A stretch of DNA of 64,000 nucleotides from Halostagnicola larsenii XH-48 (GCF_000517625.1 NZ_CP007055.1:744001-808000), one strand, 5' to 3'. Positions 26,165 to 35,628 are shown, counted from the stretch's first letter. Notes: a model not told the origin generated them from the sequence alone. Made by a program: numbers and translations.

Positions 26165-27964
26165 CTATTTCCCCCAGAACGGGTCCCGTTTGCGTTGTTT
26201 CTCGAGGTACATGTTCAGTGCCTCGAGTTCGTCGCCGGGAATCTCGTCGGTGAGTTCCTGCTCCAGAATCTTGGCGTGTTTCTCGGGGACTTCCATCCAG
26301 AGTTCGTCGCCTTCCTCGATCTGTCGACCGACGGTCGGGCCGTCGATGGCGACGGAGACGCGATTGCCGGCGCGAGCCTCGTCGACGTCCTCGCCTTGCT
26401 CTTGGATCCCTTTGACCTGGCCGACGCGTTCGGTCTCGTTGCCGTCCCAAGTGACGACGAAGTTGTTGTTCTGAATCGTTCCGGCGTTGACTTCGACGCC
26501 GACGACCGCCGGATCGTTCTGCCGGAAGGTGTGGTCCGGGAGGATCCGGAATCGCGCAGGCCGGGAGATGTTCTCGAGGATCGTATCCTGCTGGGCGCGC
26601 TCGAGTTCTTCGACGTGTTCGTCGTACTCCTCGACGAGCTGGTAGATGACCTCGTCGGTGAACAGTTTCACGTCGTCCTGTTCGGCCCGCGTCTTGGCGT
26701 CCGCGAGGACGTCGACGTTGAATCCGAGGATCGCCTGCTGTTTCGGGTCCTCGGCCGTCGACGCGACGGAGACGTCCCGCGGCGCGACGTCGCCGACTTC
26801 CGCGCTCACGATTGGAATCTCGGCCTCACCGAGCGCGTCGGCCATCGCTTCGAGACTCCCGAGGGTGTCGGCCTTGACGACGACCCCCTGCTCGTCGGTG
26901 TCGACCGCGATGTCGGCAAGTTCGGCCTGCACCTCTTCGATAACGTCCTCGATATCCCGGTCTCGGACGACCCGAACCGGCGCACCGGCCATCGCGTGCT
27001 CGAGTTCGGGCGCGGCGATCTTGATCCCCGAGGCGGCTTTGACCGCCTCGACCTTTTCGAATCGGCTTTCGGTGCGGATCTCGGCGAGCGGTCGAGGCTG
27101 CAGTAACGCACGTACGTCGGTGACGATCGGTTCGTTCGTTCCGCCGACGACGACGGTATCGTCGCTGCGAATCGTTCCGTCGTAGAGGACCGTATCGATG
27201 GTCGTTCCGAACCCTTTCTCCTCTTTGACCTCGAGGACGGTGCCGACGCCGGGGCCGGCGACGTCGATTTCCATCTCCGCTTTCATGTAGCGCTGGGAGA
27301 GCCCCATCATCACGGCGAGCAGGTCGGGGACGCCCTCGCCGGTCATCGCCGAGACGGGGACGACGCCGACGTTGCGCTGGAAATTCTGTACCCGCCAGTA
27401 GAGGTCGGCCGAGAACCCCTCGTCGCTCAACTCGCCGATGATCTCGTAGAGGCTCTCGTCGAGTCTCGAGGCGGCCCGATCCGACTGGGCGTCGTAAGTG
27501 TCGTTGATCGGCGTGTCCTCGTTCGGATTCCAGCCCGGGACGGTGTCGATCTTGTTCGCGGCGACGATGAAGGGCGTCTCCGAGCGCTTGAGGATATCGA
27601 GCGCCTCGATCGTTTGCGGCTGGAAGCCGTCGTTGACGTCGACGACGAGGATTGCGATGTCCGCGAGGGCACCACCGCGCGAGCGAAGCGTCGTAAAGGA
27701 GTGGTGTCCCGGCGTATCGATAAAGAGCAATCCGGGCAGATCGAAGTCGTCGGGGTCGACGAGTTCGCCCGCGATCGTCGAAATGACGTCTAGGGGAACG
27801 GCAGTGGCACCGATGTGCTGTGTGATCGCGCCGGCCTCGCCCTCGATAACGGCCGAGCCACGTATCTTATCGAGGAGGCTCGTCTTGCCGTGATCGACGT
27901 GCCCGAGGACGGCCACGATCGGCGTTCTGAGAGATGTGGGGTCGTGTGTGTCCGTGTCCGTCAT
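26165..27964 (-). CDS. infB: Translation initiation factor IF-2 (aIF5B)
   Basis: A 599-residue archaeal initiation factor. It promotes subunit joining and initiator tRNA placement as a GTPase. The G motifs are intact: GHVDHGKTSLLD at about 21, IDTPGHHSFTTLRSRGG, and AANKID. A large domain II/III and a C-terminal barrel with KVKGIQEQGE-like sequence (GQVKGIQEQGEDVDEARAG) complete it. Length is normal. The start is the ATG at 27962-27964 before a short acidic leader. A 322-base gene-poor spacer separates it from the PRC-barrel gene. Confidence 0.95.
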   Translation of the reverse strand: MTDTDTHDPTSLRTPIVAVLGHVDHGKTSLLDKIRGSAVIEGEAGAITQHIGATAVPLDVISTIAGELVDPDDFDLPGLLFIDTPGHHSFTTLRSRGGALADIAILVVDVNDGFQPQTIEALDILKRSETPFIVAANKIDTVPGWNPNEDTPINDTYDAQSDRAASRLDESLYEIIGELSDEGFSADLYWRVQNFQRNVGVVPVSAMTGEGVPDLLAVMMGLSQRYMKAEMEIDVAGPGVGTVLEVKEEKGFGTTIDTVLYDGTIRSDDTVVVGGTNEPIVTDVRALLQPRPLAEIRTESRFEKVEAVKAASGIKIAAPELEHAMAGAPVRVVRDRDIEDVIEEVQAELADIAVDTDEQGVVVKADTLGSLEAMADALGEAEIPIVSAEVGDVAPRDVSVASTAEDPKQQAILGFNVDVLADAKTRAEQDDVKLFTDEVIYQLVEEYDEHVEELERAQQDTILENISRPARFRILPDHTFRQNDPAVVGVEVNAGTIQNNNFVVTWDGNETERVGQVKGIQEQGEDVDEARAGNRVSVAIDGPTVGRQIEEGDELWMEVPEKHAKILEQELTDEIPGDELEALNMYLEKQRKRDPFWGK

Positions 27965-28058
27965 GGTGAACCACCAGAGAAGGTCTTGGGTAAACGGTCC
28001 GTAGGACGGTAGTTAAACCCATCGTCACGACTCCGGTGTGGGGCCAACGGCCCCCAAG

Positions 28059-28157
28059 CAGTGTGGTATCAAGTACCCTAGCAGGTGCGGGATCAAACAC
28101 CTCGATCAGTACGGGGCCGAGCAGCTCCATGCAGATGGGTATCCGAGCCCGGATACT
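28059..28157. repeat. Four degenerate ~24-base tandem repeats with a terminal hairpin
   Basis: Four CAG-led units (at 28059, 28082, 28106 and 28132) share a loose pattern CAG-N3-GGGATC-AA-NACC with spacing 23, 24 and 26 bases. The last unit forms a perfect 7-bp hairpin, GTATCCG/CGGATAC, at 28139-28156 with an AGCC loop. They lie in the spacer between infB and the PRC-barrel gene, far from any ORF of convincing composition. The similarity is weak, so chance is possible. Confidence 0.35.
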
Positions 28158-28254
28158 CACCGACGATATGACGGACTGTAGCGATGAACCAGCACTGACG
28201 TGGGGATACCGTTACACGAGCGATTGTACCGGCATCCATGCACGGCCTCCATGG

Positions 28255-28263
28255 TATTTATTA
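28255..28263 (+). promoter_or_regulatory. TATA box of the PRC-barrel gene
   Basis: TATTTATTA sits 24-32 bases upstream of the ATG at 28287, so the transcript would start at or next to the start codon, as in many haloarchaeal leaderless mRNAs. No ribosome binding site is visible upstream of the ATG. Confidence 0.55.
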
Positions 28264-28286
28264 GCGACTAGTCTGAACGGTACGGT

Positions 28287-28532
28287 ATGAGCGACATACT
28301 CGCCGAAAACCTCTCGGGGAAGTCCGTCATGGGATCCGACGGAGTCGAACTGGGAATGCTCTACAACGTCACGATGGACATCAAATCAGGAAAGCTGCAC
28401 GACCTCGTCATCGACCCCGACGAGGAGCTACCCGGCCACGCAGTCGATTTCGACCGCGACGACACTGGCCGGTTCCTCGTGCCCGTCAGCCGCGTCCAGG
28501 CCGTCAAAGACTACATCGTCGTCAAGCGCTAA
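28287..28532 (+). CDS. PRC-barrel domain protein
   Basis: An 81-residue single PRC-barrel domain (ENLSGKSVMGSDGVELGMLYNVTMDIKSGK, then LHDLVIDPDEELP and a terminal DYIVVKR). PRC barrels are found in photosynthetic reaction centre H subunit and in RNA-processing and ribosome maturation factors such as RimM; in archaea such small proteins often neighbour NOB1 or ribosome genes. This one precedes the NOB1 gene by 4 bases, which supports a role in RNA maturation. That is an inference. Confidence 0.85.
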   Translation: MSDILAENLSGKSVMGSDGVELGMLYNVTMDIKSGKLHDLVIDPDEELPGHAVDFDRDDTGRFLVPVSRVQAVKDYIVVKR

Positions 28533-28536
28533 CGGT

Positions 28537-28995
28537 ATGTACATTCTCGATTCCTCGGCTTTTATCCACGATTTTCACACGACAGAACAGTCTGCGACCA
28601 TCCCGCTCGTCCGCGAAGAACTCGAGGACGAGAGCGCCTATCGCTACGACGCGATGGAGGGCTCCGGAATGCACATTCACATTCCGAACGAGGACACCAC
28701 CGAGAAGGTCGAACGGGCCGCTCGAGAGTCGGGCGACTTCGAGACGCTTTCGGAAACGGATATCCGACTCGTCGCGGCGAGTTTCGAACTCGACGGCGTG
28801 CTCGTCACCGACGACTACGCGATGCAAAACGTCGCGGAGAAACTCAACGTCGACGTCGAAGTGATCGCTCGAGACGGCATCGAAGAACAGCGAGATTGGC
28901 TGTTCCAGTGTCAGGGCTGCGGTCGGGAGTTCGACGACGAGAAGGACCGCTGTCCCATCTGCGGGTCCGGACTCGCTCGTAAAAACCCGAGCTAA
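28537..28995 (+). CDS. nob1: NOB1-like rRNA endonuclease
   Basis: A 152-residue protein with an N-terminal PIN domain and a C-terminal zinc ribbon, the archaeal NOB1 layout. NOB1 cleaves the 3' end of 16S pre-rRNA. The PIN acidic residues are visible at MYILDSSAFIHDF, LSETDIRLVAAS and LVTDDYAMQN. The ribbon is CQGCGREFDDEKDRCPICG. It follows the PRC-barrel gene by 4 bases and is probably cotranscribed from the TATA box at 28255. Confidence 0.9.
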   Translation: MYILDSSAFIHDFHTTEQSATIPLVREELEDESAYRYDAMEGSGMHIHIPNEDTTEKVERAARESGDFETLSETDIRLVAASFELDGVLVTDDYAMQNVAEKLNVDVEVIARDGIEEQRDWLFQCQGCGREFDDEKDRCPICGSGLARKNPS

Positions 28996-29074
28996 TTCTC
29001 GAGCAGCGGCTGGATCCGGATCGACCGGTGACTGGCCGTCGGAGCCACACGGCCACCGCTGGAATCGGCGGTCT

Positions 29075-29111
29075 GACTCGAGCGGGCCGACTCGAGCGGG
29101 ATTGACTCGAG
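29075..29111. repeat. Short tandem repeat of GACTCGAGC units
   Basis: GACTCGAGCGGG occurs at 29075-29086 and 29089-29100, and GACTCGAGCCAG begins at 29104, in the 172-base gap between NOB1 and the CPBP gene. The unit includes CTCGAG, which is very frequent in this genome, so I give it little weight. Confidence 0.4.
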
Positions 29112-29167
29112 CCAGTGTTGAAGAGCGCAAGCGATCGATCGTTGGCTGCTCTCGAGACGTCGAGGGC

Positions 29168-30286
29168 TCAAGAAAGGAGGTACGGGACGAACAACAGGGC
29201 GTTGTAGCAGCCGTGGACGAGTGCTGGGACGACCAGGTTGTCCGTCCGCTCGTAGATCGTCCCGAGGACCAGCGAGAGCGCGAAGACGCTCGCTAAACTG
29301 GCGAGTACTTCCCCAGCGCCCGCAGTCGCGTAGGCACCGACGTGAACGACCGCGAAGACGGTGCTCGCGACGACGATGGCACTGGGTCGAGAGAACGTTC
29401 CATAGAGAGACTTCTGGACGACGTTTCGGTACAGGAGTTCTTCGAACGGACCGACGATCAGTATCATCGCCGGGATGATGATGACGACGAGTCCGATGTT
29501 CTGTTCGACTGTTTCGGACAGACTGTGTTCTGCGGATTCGACGCCAGCGCCGGTCATGAGGACCGATACTGCGATGTTCGCGCCGAAGATCAGAAAGAGG
29601 CCGACGACCATCCACACCACCGTCTGGAGCGTCGGTGCCTTGATATCGATGTACGACAGGCTGTAGTCTCGAACCGCGAGATAGCCGAACGCAACCGTTC
29701 CGAGGCCGAGGCCGGTCGCGAGGTAGCTTACGAATTGCCACTGGAACTCGGTCAGTTCTCCGACCGCAACCATCATCGGTATCGAAACAACGACCGATGC
29801 GACCTGCATCGCGACTAGTCCGGCGAGTCCCAGGATTACCATCTCGAGGAAGTGTCCGGTTCGGCGGCTCAGTCCCGCACCCGAGACGCTGGCGTAGTCT
29901 GCGATCGCGACGCCCGCGGCGGCAAAACTCGTCACAAAGGCCCCGAAGAGCAGCGATATCGACCATCCGACCTCTGGTAAGATAATCGATCCGGACGTAC
30001 CGAGCATGATCGCCGTCGCCGAGAGGATCACGACGAGGGCGCTCGAGGCGGCGGCGACGAGACCGCTTTGCTGGCGCTCGAGCACGCCGTGGCGTCTCGC
30101 AAGAAAGGCTACGACGGCGATGATAGCGAAGGCGCTCGCCCCCAGGACGGTCGGCTCGTCGACGCCCTGCCGAACGGGGACCAGGAGACATCCCATGGCG
30201 AGTGCGGTGACGATCGTTCCGACGGCCGGAACGACGTCGATACCACCCGGATCACCGTCTGCATCCGACTGTGCTGTCGTGCCCAT
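29168..30286 (-). CDS. CPBP-family intramembrane metalloprotease
   Basis: A 372-residue membrane protein with about eight helices. The CPBP (Abi) signature is intact in the last third: EELLYRNVVQKSLYG (EExxxR), FAVVHVG (FxxxH) and HGCYNALLF (HxxxN). CPBP proteases cleave within membranes; roles range from bacteriocin immunity to regulated proteolysis, and no substrate is evident here. The ATG at 30284-30286 gives a short acidic leader before the first helix. Convergent with nob1. Confidence 0.85.
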   Translation of the reverse strand: MGTTAQSDADGDPGGIDVVPAVGTIVTALAMGCLLVPVRQGVDEPTVLGASAFAIIAVVAFLARRHGVLERQQSGLVAAASSALVVILSATAIMLGTSGSIILPEVGWSISLLFGAFVTSFAAAGVAIADYASVSGAGLSRRTGHFLEMVILGLAGLVAMQVASVVVSIPMMVAVGELTEFQWQFVSYLATGLGLGTVAFGYLAVRDYSLSYIDIKAPTLQTVVWMVVGLFLIFGANIAVSVLMTGAGVESAEHSLSETVEQNIGLVVIIIPAMILIVGPFEELLYRNVVQKSLYGTFSRPSAIVVASTVFAVVHVGAYATAGAGEVLASLASVFALSLVLGTIYERTDNLVVPALVHGCYNALLFVPYLLS

Positions 30287-30389
30287 ACGTATTCTGTCCG
30301 GCGGATACACATAGGGCCACCGCATTCGGATATTTCTCGGTGAGCGGCGAACGTTTCACCCGCTTCAAAACACGTCTCACGCCCCGGAA

Positions 30390-31685
30390 CTACCGCTCTA
30401 CGCGCAGCGTCGTCTTCTCCGCGACGGCGTCTGCTTCCGCGAACTCGCCGCCGCCGAGCAGGCCGCGAGTCGCCTTCTTCGCCCACTCGACGGCCGGCTG
30501 GTTGAACGCGTTCACGCTGTAGAGTTCGCCCGCCAGCACGCACGAGGCCTCCATCCCGTACAACAATCCGCCGAGTTCGTACTCGTCGACGGTCTCGAGT
30601 TCGATGCGAACGTTCGGCCGGCCGGCGGCCGCGAGGCTCGCCTCGGTCGCCTCGAATTCGGCCTCGAGCAGTTCGCCGAGCGTGGAATCGCCGAGATAGG
30701 CGAGTTCCTCGACTTCGGTCGCGGGGATTTCCCGATCGGCCCGCTCTCGCGGCGCGACGAACGTGACGAGTTTGTCGCGCGGGCCCGCACGATACAGCTG
30801 CAGTTGGGAGTGCTGGTCTGTGACCCCGAGCGCCCGTACGGGCGTCTGTCCGAGGTCGTCTTTGCCCAGACTTTCTGCCCACAACTGGGCGAACCACTCC
30901 GCGTAGGTCTCGAGCGATTCGGCGTACGGAATCATCGCGTTGATTCCGGCCCCGCGACCGTCGAGCGCGTAGGCGGTCGCCCCGTAGGCGTAAGCGGGAC
31001 ACTCGAACAGCGATCCCGACAGCGACTCGGATTCGGCCCGCGCACCCTCGAGGAGCGCCTCGAGGTCGTGCCCGGCGATCGCAGCGGCGACCATCCCGAC
31101 CGGCGAGAGCGCCGAGAACCGACCCGGGACGCCGTCGGGAACCCGAAGCTTCGGCAGGTTGTGGCGCTCGGCGAGATCCGAAAGGGGTCCGGCCTCGCCC
31201 GTCGTCACGATCGTGCGTTCGGTCCAGTCGACGCCCGCGTCTTCGAATGCCTCTCGAACGACGAGGAAGTTGGCTAGGGTCTCCGCCGTCGTGCCGGACT
31301 TTGAGACGACGTTTATCGCCGTCTCGGCGAGCGGCAGTGACTCGAGTCGGCTCGTCACCCATTCCGGGTCGACGTTGTCGAGAAAGACCATCTCTGTGTC
31401 TCCCTCGAGCGCGTCGACGATCGTCGCCGCGCCCAGCGCGCTCCCGCCGATGCCGACGGTGATGAGCGCCTCGGCGTCGCCGACGGGGTCGACGGCCCGT
31501 CGAATCTCGCCTGGATCGGTTCGCTCGGGGAGGTTCAACGCGGCGTAGCCGTGCTCGTGATTCGCCCTGCCGGTTTCGATGCGTTCGTGGGCCTGCCCGA
31601 CTCGCTCGTCGAGGCGCTCTAACGCCCCTCGAGAGATGCCCGGAGAGGCGACCGATGCGAGCGCGTTGCCGATGTCGACGTCCAT
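30390..31685 (-). CDS. pgi: Glucose-6-phosphate isomerase
   Basis: A 431-residue enzyme interconverting glucose 6-phosphate and fructose 6-phosphate. Landmarks are TVGIGGSALGAATIVDAL, VVSKSGTTAETLANFLV (sugar-phosphate loop), and the C-terminal GELYSVNAFNQPAVEWAK with the catalytic Lys/Glu region. This is the shorter archaeal PGI superfamily form (about 430 residues). With the aldolase and FBPase at 52.5-54.3 kb it belongs to gluconeogenesis. I chose the ATG at 31683-31685. Confidence 0.92.
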   Translation of the reverse strand: MDVDIGNALASVASPGISRGALERLDERVGQAHERIETGRANHEHGYAALNLPERTDPGEIRRAVDPVGDAEALITVGIGGSALGAATIVDALEGDTEMVFLDNVDPEWVTSRLESLPLAETAINVVSKSGTTAETLANFLVVREAFEDAGVDWTERTIVTTGEAGPLSDLAERHNLPKLRVPDGVPGRFSALSPVGMVAAAIAGHDLEALLEGARAESESLSGSLFECPAYAYGATAYALDGRGAGINAMIPYAESLETYAEWFAQLWAESLGKDDLGQTPVRALGVTDQHSQLQLYRAGPRDKLVTFVAPRERADREIPATEVEELAYLGDSTLGELLEAEFEATEASLAAAGRPNVRIELETVDEYELGGLLYGMEASCVLAGELYSVNAFNQPAVEWAKKATRGLLGGGEFAEADAVAEKTTLRVER

Positions 31686-31809
31686 GCGCGAGAGCGCGAC
31701 GGCCGGACCTAAAGGCGTTCCGTCATCCGATCGATCGGGGTTCGGCGCGTCGCACACCCCGTCACCCTACCCGAATCGCCGACCCACCAATCCACCGCCG
31801 GGCGGGACT

Positions 31810-31925
31810 GAAAGGGGCTTTCGCGGGTCGACGAACCCGGACGACGCAAGCACTGCAGGGAGCGAGCGTCGCGAGCGACCGAAGCGCGCAGCGAGACCCG
31901 GGAGTCGAGCGCGAAAGGGGCTTTC
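31810..31925. repeat. Two copies of the hairpin GAAAGGGGCTTTC in a pgi upstream spacer
   Basis: GAAAGGGGCTTTC occurs at 31810-31822 and again at 31913-31925, 103 bases apart, each a 5-bp stem with a 3-base loop. Between them, GGGTCGACGAACCC and GCGAGCGTCGCGAGCG-type palindromes add further stems. The 356-base gap (31686-32041) holds no convincing ORF. Such palindromic noncoding stretches recur in some haloarchaeal genomes; a terminator or repeated element is possible. Confidence 0.4.
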
Positions 31926-32041
31926 ATCGTATTCTTCCTGCAAAGACTCGCCGCCTTCTCGTCTCCCCAGTTGTCCATACCTCACACGGAACGGGAACTG
32001 AGGAACGAAACCGGGAAACGCCTCGCCCTCGAGCGTCGAGT

Positions 32042-32515
32042 ATGAGCGAGAAGACGGCGACGTTCGTCGTCACCCACGCGGAGGCAGAATCGGCGGTCGT
32101 CAGAGACGTCGAGACGGCGCAGGTCCACACCCTCGCGTCGAACCCCGGCCTCGAGGTCGACGACGTGCTCGAGGCGACGGTGGCCCCCAAACCGCCGCTC
32201 GAGGTCGCCTGGGAGATCATCGACGTCGAGGACCGGCGGACGGTAGAACTCGTCGATAGCGATCTCAGTCCCACTACCCACGAACGAGAGCTGGCGGCCG
32301 ACGCCCAACCGGGCGAGGTCGTCCGCGAGGAGCGGGCGGGAACCGGCGAGATTCACGTCCTCGCGCTTCCCGACGACGATGTCGAGGACGCGGCAACCGA
32401 CGTGCTCTCCGACGACGAGACGGTCGCTCGAGCGGCCCGGCTGGAAGCCGTTCGCGTCGAGGTTCGCTCGGACCCCGAGGGGGGCGTCTTGAGCGTGAGA
32501 TACCTCCCCGATTGA
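32042..32515 (+). CDS. DUF5812 family protein
   Basis: A 157-residue acidic soluble protein that I recognise as the haloarchaeal DUF5812 type. It opens MSEKTATFVVTHAEAESAVV and carries VDDVLEATVAPKPPLEVAWEI, a beta-rich region, and a terminal SVRYLPD. The function is unknown. The frame is open far upstream, but the ATG at 32042 fits the family start. It converges with the next minus-strand gene. Confidence 0.75.
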   Translation: MSEKTATFVVTHAEAESAVVRDVETAQVHTLASNPGLEVDDVLEATVAPKPPLEVAWEIIDVEDRRTVELVDSDLSPTTHERELAADAQPGEVVREERAGTGEIHVLALPDDDVEDAATDVLSDDETVARAARLEAVRVEVRSDPEGGVLSVRYLPD

Positions 32516-32548
32516 GGGAGTTCGACGGTTCTCGAGTAACGGAGCAGG

Positions 32549-32890
32549 TCAGGCCCGTTTCGGGCCGCCTTCGCTCTGGACGCGCCAACTGCCGTCGACG
32601 CCGCAGGCTTCGCGGACTTCGTACTCGATCTCGGTTTCGTCGCCGATCCGGTCGCCGCCTTCGATTCGTTCGACGCGCAACGGAACGTCAAGCGTGTTGC
32701 CACAGCAGCCGACGCCGACGAACTCCTCCCAGGTGTCGCCGGCTCGAGCCGCGTCTCGCGTCTTTCGGAGAAACGCTCGGAACGAGGGTTTCTCGAGTTG
32801 GAATCGTCCCCAGTCCGAGAGATCTTGGGGATAAGAGACGACGACGCGGGTAGCCGCCTCCTGTGTCTCCGAGTGAGCTCGGTTCGTCAT
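32549..32890 (-). CDS. Small conserved haloarchaeal protein
   Basis: A 113-residue protein beginning MTNRAHSETQEAATRVVVSYPQDL. It has GVGCCGNTLDVPLRVERI with a vicinal Cys pair and ends with a VREACGVDGSWRVQ segment. No function is known to me. The vicinal cysteines may be redox-active or bind a metal, but nothing shows this directly. The ATG at 32888-32890 is preferred to one nine codons upstream. Confidence 0.7.
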   Translation of the reverse strand: MTNRAHSETQEAATRVVVSYPQDLSDWGRFQLEKPSFRAFLRKTRDAARAGDTWEEFVGVGCCGNTLDVPLRVERIEGGDRIGDETEIEYEVREACGVDGSWRVQSEGGPKRA

Positions 32891-33109
32891 GTCATGACGT
32901 ACGCCCTCCGGTCGCAAAACGTTGCCGTCGGGGATAACCCGTGTTGACCCGGTGTGTTCGGACTAAGCGTTTCTTAACCGGTCTCTCGCCCGTGTAGAGA
33001 GCGAGCGCTCTTGAGTTTACGCCGGCCGATTACGGACGATTTCACCACAAGAAACTGGACTTCAGGAATTGCGAAGGCTTACTTTCGGTGACGCCCACGT
33101 GGCTGGTAT

Positions 33110-33988
33110 ATGGGGTATTTCGACGTACCGGAGCTAGAGTATACCCGGTACAGTAACCGTCAACTCGCGGCGGTTCCGCTGGCCTTCCTCGCAGTCGCGT
33201 TGGCAATTCTACTGGTCGCGTATACTGTGTACGGGACACCCGTCGCCCTCGGAATGGATTTCTCCGGAGGCACGGAACTAACCGTCGAGACGACGGATTC
33301 GGAATCGACAATACAGACAGCGTTCGACGAGGAACCGGAATCGATCCAGTCGACGGGAGCCTCGGACCAGTATATCGTCCAGTTCGTATCCGAGGACCAA
33401 CAGGCACTCACTGACCAGGCCGAAGAGCATCTTACGCCCGTCGATGGAAACGACGAGGTCGTACAGCAAACCTCCTCGACCTCCGCGAGTTTCGGCGCAC
33501 AGGCACAGGAAACAGCGTTTCTCGGCCTTGCGGTCGCGTTCGTCGGAATGAGCGTCATCACGTTCTTGCTCTTTCGAACCTTCGTCCCCTCGATCGCGAT
33601 CGTTCTCTCGGCGTTTTCGGATCTCGTGATCCCGCTCGCGTTCATGAACCTGGCGAACATTCCGCTCACGCTCGGAACCGTTGCCGGTTTGTTGATGTTG
33701 ATCGGGTATTCGGTCGACTCGGATATCCTCTTGAACAATCACATCCTCCGTCGTGGCGGTGACTTCTATGAGAGTACTCACGAGGCGATCAAAACGGGCG
33801 TGACGATGACGATTACCTCGATGGTAGCCATGCTCGTGATGGCCATCGCAGCGACGATCATGGGCGTCGAACTGCTCGCCTCGATCGGCATCATCCTGTT
33901 CGTTGGCCTGGCGGCCGATTTGATGAACACGTACATGTTGAACCTCAGCCTGCTGCGCTGGTACAAATTCAAGGGGGTTAATCGATGA
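33110..33988 (+). CDS. secF: Protein translocase subunit SecF
   Basis: A 292-residue SecF with six predicted membrane helices and one large extracytoplasmic loop after helix 1. Landmarks are the DFSGGTELTV motif after helix 1 and GYSVDSDILLNNHILRRG followed by MTITSMVAMLVMAIAAT in the second half. SecDF uses the ion gradient to pull secreted proteins across the membrane. It comes first and overlaps secD by four bases (ATGA, 33985-33988), the archaeal order. A weak TATA-like element lies about 28 bases upstream. Confidence 0.93.
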   Translation: MGYFDVPELEYTRYSNRQLAAVPLAFLAVALAILLVAYTVYGTPVALGMDFSGGTELTVETTDSESTIQTAFDEEPESIQSTGASDQYIVQFVSEDQQALTDQAEEHLTPVDGNDEVVQQTSSTSASFGAQAQETAFLGLAVAFVGMSVITFLLFRTFVPSIAIVLSAFSDLVIPLAFMNLANIPLTLGTVAGLLMLIGYSVDSDILLNNHILRRGGDFYESTHEAIKTGVTMTITSMVAMLVMAIAATIMGVELLASIGIILFVGLAADLMNTYMLNLSLLRWYKFKGVNR

Positions 33989-35628
33989 AGCCCGTCGCTT
34001 ACTTCAAGGAAAACTGGCGGGTGATCATGCTCGTCGTCTTCGTCCTCGGAGCAGTAGTCGCGCTGTTTCTCCCCGGCGGTGTCATGGGCGACGATGGCTA
34101 CGGTCCGCAGGCAGAGAACAGCCAGTCGTGGACCGAGGACCCGCTCAATCTCGAGTACGGACTCGGTCTCGAGGGCGGGACGCGAATCAGCGCGCCGGTC
34201 GTCGGGATGACCGCGGAGAACATCGATGCCGGCGTCGTCGACGACGGCGAGGCCGATCAAGACCGAATTACCGAAATCGAAGAGTCGCTGTACGCAGACG
34301 AGACCTTGGACATCGACGTCGGCGACGCGAATATCGTCGTTCACGACGACGGCACCGTCAGCGCTGAACTGTTCGTCGACGACGTGAGCCAAGCGGAGTT
34401 CGTCGCCGCGCTTCAGGACGCCGACGTCGAGGTATCCGAAGACGACGTCCGGGAGGGCGTCACACAGGAAACTCGCGACGACGTGATCACGACGATTAGC
34501 CTGCGAATCAACGAGGCGGGTCTCTCCGGCGGGCAGGTGACCGACGCGGAGATGAGCGACCAGAACTACGTCGTCACCGAGGTTCCCGAGATGGGCGAAG
34601 ACGAACTGCGAGAGATACTCGAGGATCGGGGCATCGTCGAAGTCGTCGCGTATCATCCGGGAGGCGAAAACGGAACGCAGGTCAACGAGACCGTTCTCAC
34701 AGGCGACGACATCGCCGATGTGGATCCGCCAACCCAACCTGAACAGGGGTCCTCGGGATACGAGGTTCCCGTCCTCGTCGAAGACAGCAGCGCCGAGGAG
34801 TTCCAGTCCGACATGCAGGAGATGGGCTACGCTGAACAGCAGGGATGGAGTAACTGTCGCGTCCAGGACCCACAGACCGGCGAGATGAACTTCGACGACG
34901 ATCAGGAACAACACTGCCTGCTCACGGTCGTCGACGGTGAACCGGTCGCCGCACACTCGATGAGCCAGCAACTGGGATCGGGAATGGGAACCGGGGAGTG
35001 GGTAGAGAGTCCGACGTTCCAGATGGGCGCAACGGAGTACTCGGAGGCACAGGCGCTCTCGGTCAACTTGCAGGCCGGCGAACTGCGTGCCCCGCTCGAT
35101 CTGACCGAGGGCGATGTCTACTCGCTCCAGCCGGCGCTTGCCGACCAGTTCAAGACCTACTCCCTGTTGATCGGGATCCTCTCGGTGGTCAGCGTGAGCG
35201 GTATCGTCTACGTTCGGTATCAGGATCCCCGCGTCGCAGCGCCGATGATCCTCACGGCGCTGGCGGAGGTGTTCATCCTGCTCGGCTTCGCGGCGCTGAT
35301 ACGAATGCCGCTCGATCTCTCACACATCGCCGGCTTTATCGCCGTCGTCGGAACGGGGGTGGACGACCTGATCATCATCGCCGACGAGGTGATGTCCGAA
35401 GGCGACGTCAATTCCCAGCGCGTCTTCGAGTCGCGGTTCCGCAAAGCGTTCTGGGTCATCGGCGCTGCGGCCGCGACGACGATCATCGCGATGTCGCCGC
35501 TCGCCGTGCTCAGCCTGGGTGATCTGCGCGGGTTCGCCATCATCACCATCCTCGGCGTACTGATCGGCGTGCTCATCACCCGTCCCGCCTACGGGGACAT
35601 CCTGCGGCGGCTCCTCACCGACAAGTAA
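33985..35628 (+). CDS. secD: Protein translocase subunit SecD
   Basis: A 547-residue SecD with six helices. The long extracytoplasmic domain (about residues 36-390) contains GLEGGTRI near its start and a Cys pair, and the helix-3/4 motif GFIAVVGTGVDDLIIIADEVM holds the conserved Asp residues. The domain is very acidic, as expected for the cell exterior in brine. Together with SecF it completes the translocation motor. The stop is at 35628 and converges on rnhB. Confidence 0.93.
   Translation: MKPVAYFKENWRVIMLVVFVLGAVVALFLPGGVMGDDGYGPQAENSQSWTEDPLNLEYGLGLEGGTRISAPVVGMTAENIDAGVVDDGEADQDRITEIEESLYADETLDIDVGDANIVVHDDGTVSAELFVDDVSQAEFVAALQDADVEVSEDDVREGVTQETRDDVITTISLRINEAGLSGGQVTDAEMSDQNYVVTEVPEMGEDELREILEDRGIVEVVAYHPGGENGTQVNETVLTGDDIADVDPPTQPEQGSSGYEVPVLVEDSSAEEFQSDMQEMGYAEQQGWSNCRVQDPQTGEMNFDDDQEQHCLLTVVDGEPVAAHSMSQQLGSGMGTGEWVESPTFQMGATEYSEAQALSVNLQAGELRAPLDLTEGDVYSLQPALADQFKTYSLLIGILSVVSVSGIVYVRYQDPRVAAPMILTALAEVFILLGFAALIRMPLDLSHIAGFIAVVGTGVDDLIIIADEVMSEGDVNSQRVFESRFRKAFWVIGAAAATTIIAMSPLAVLSLGDLRGFAIITILGVLIGVLITRPAYGDILRRLLTDK

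Noticed and set aside
29075-29111. Tandem GACTCGAGCGGG as a regulatory array
   Set aside because: CTCGAG is very common in this genome and the copies are few, so no role is claimed.
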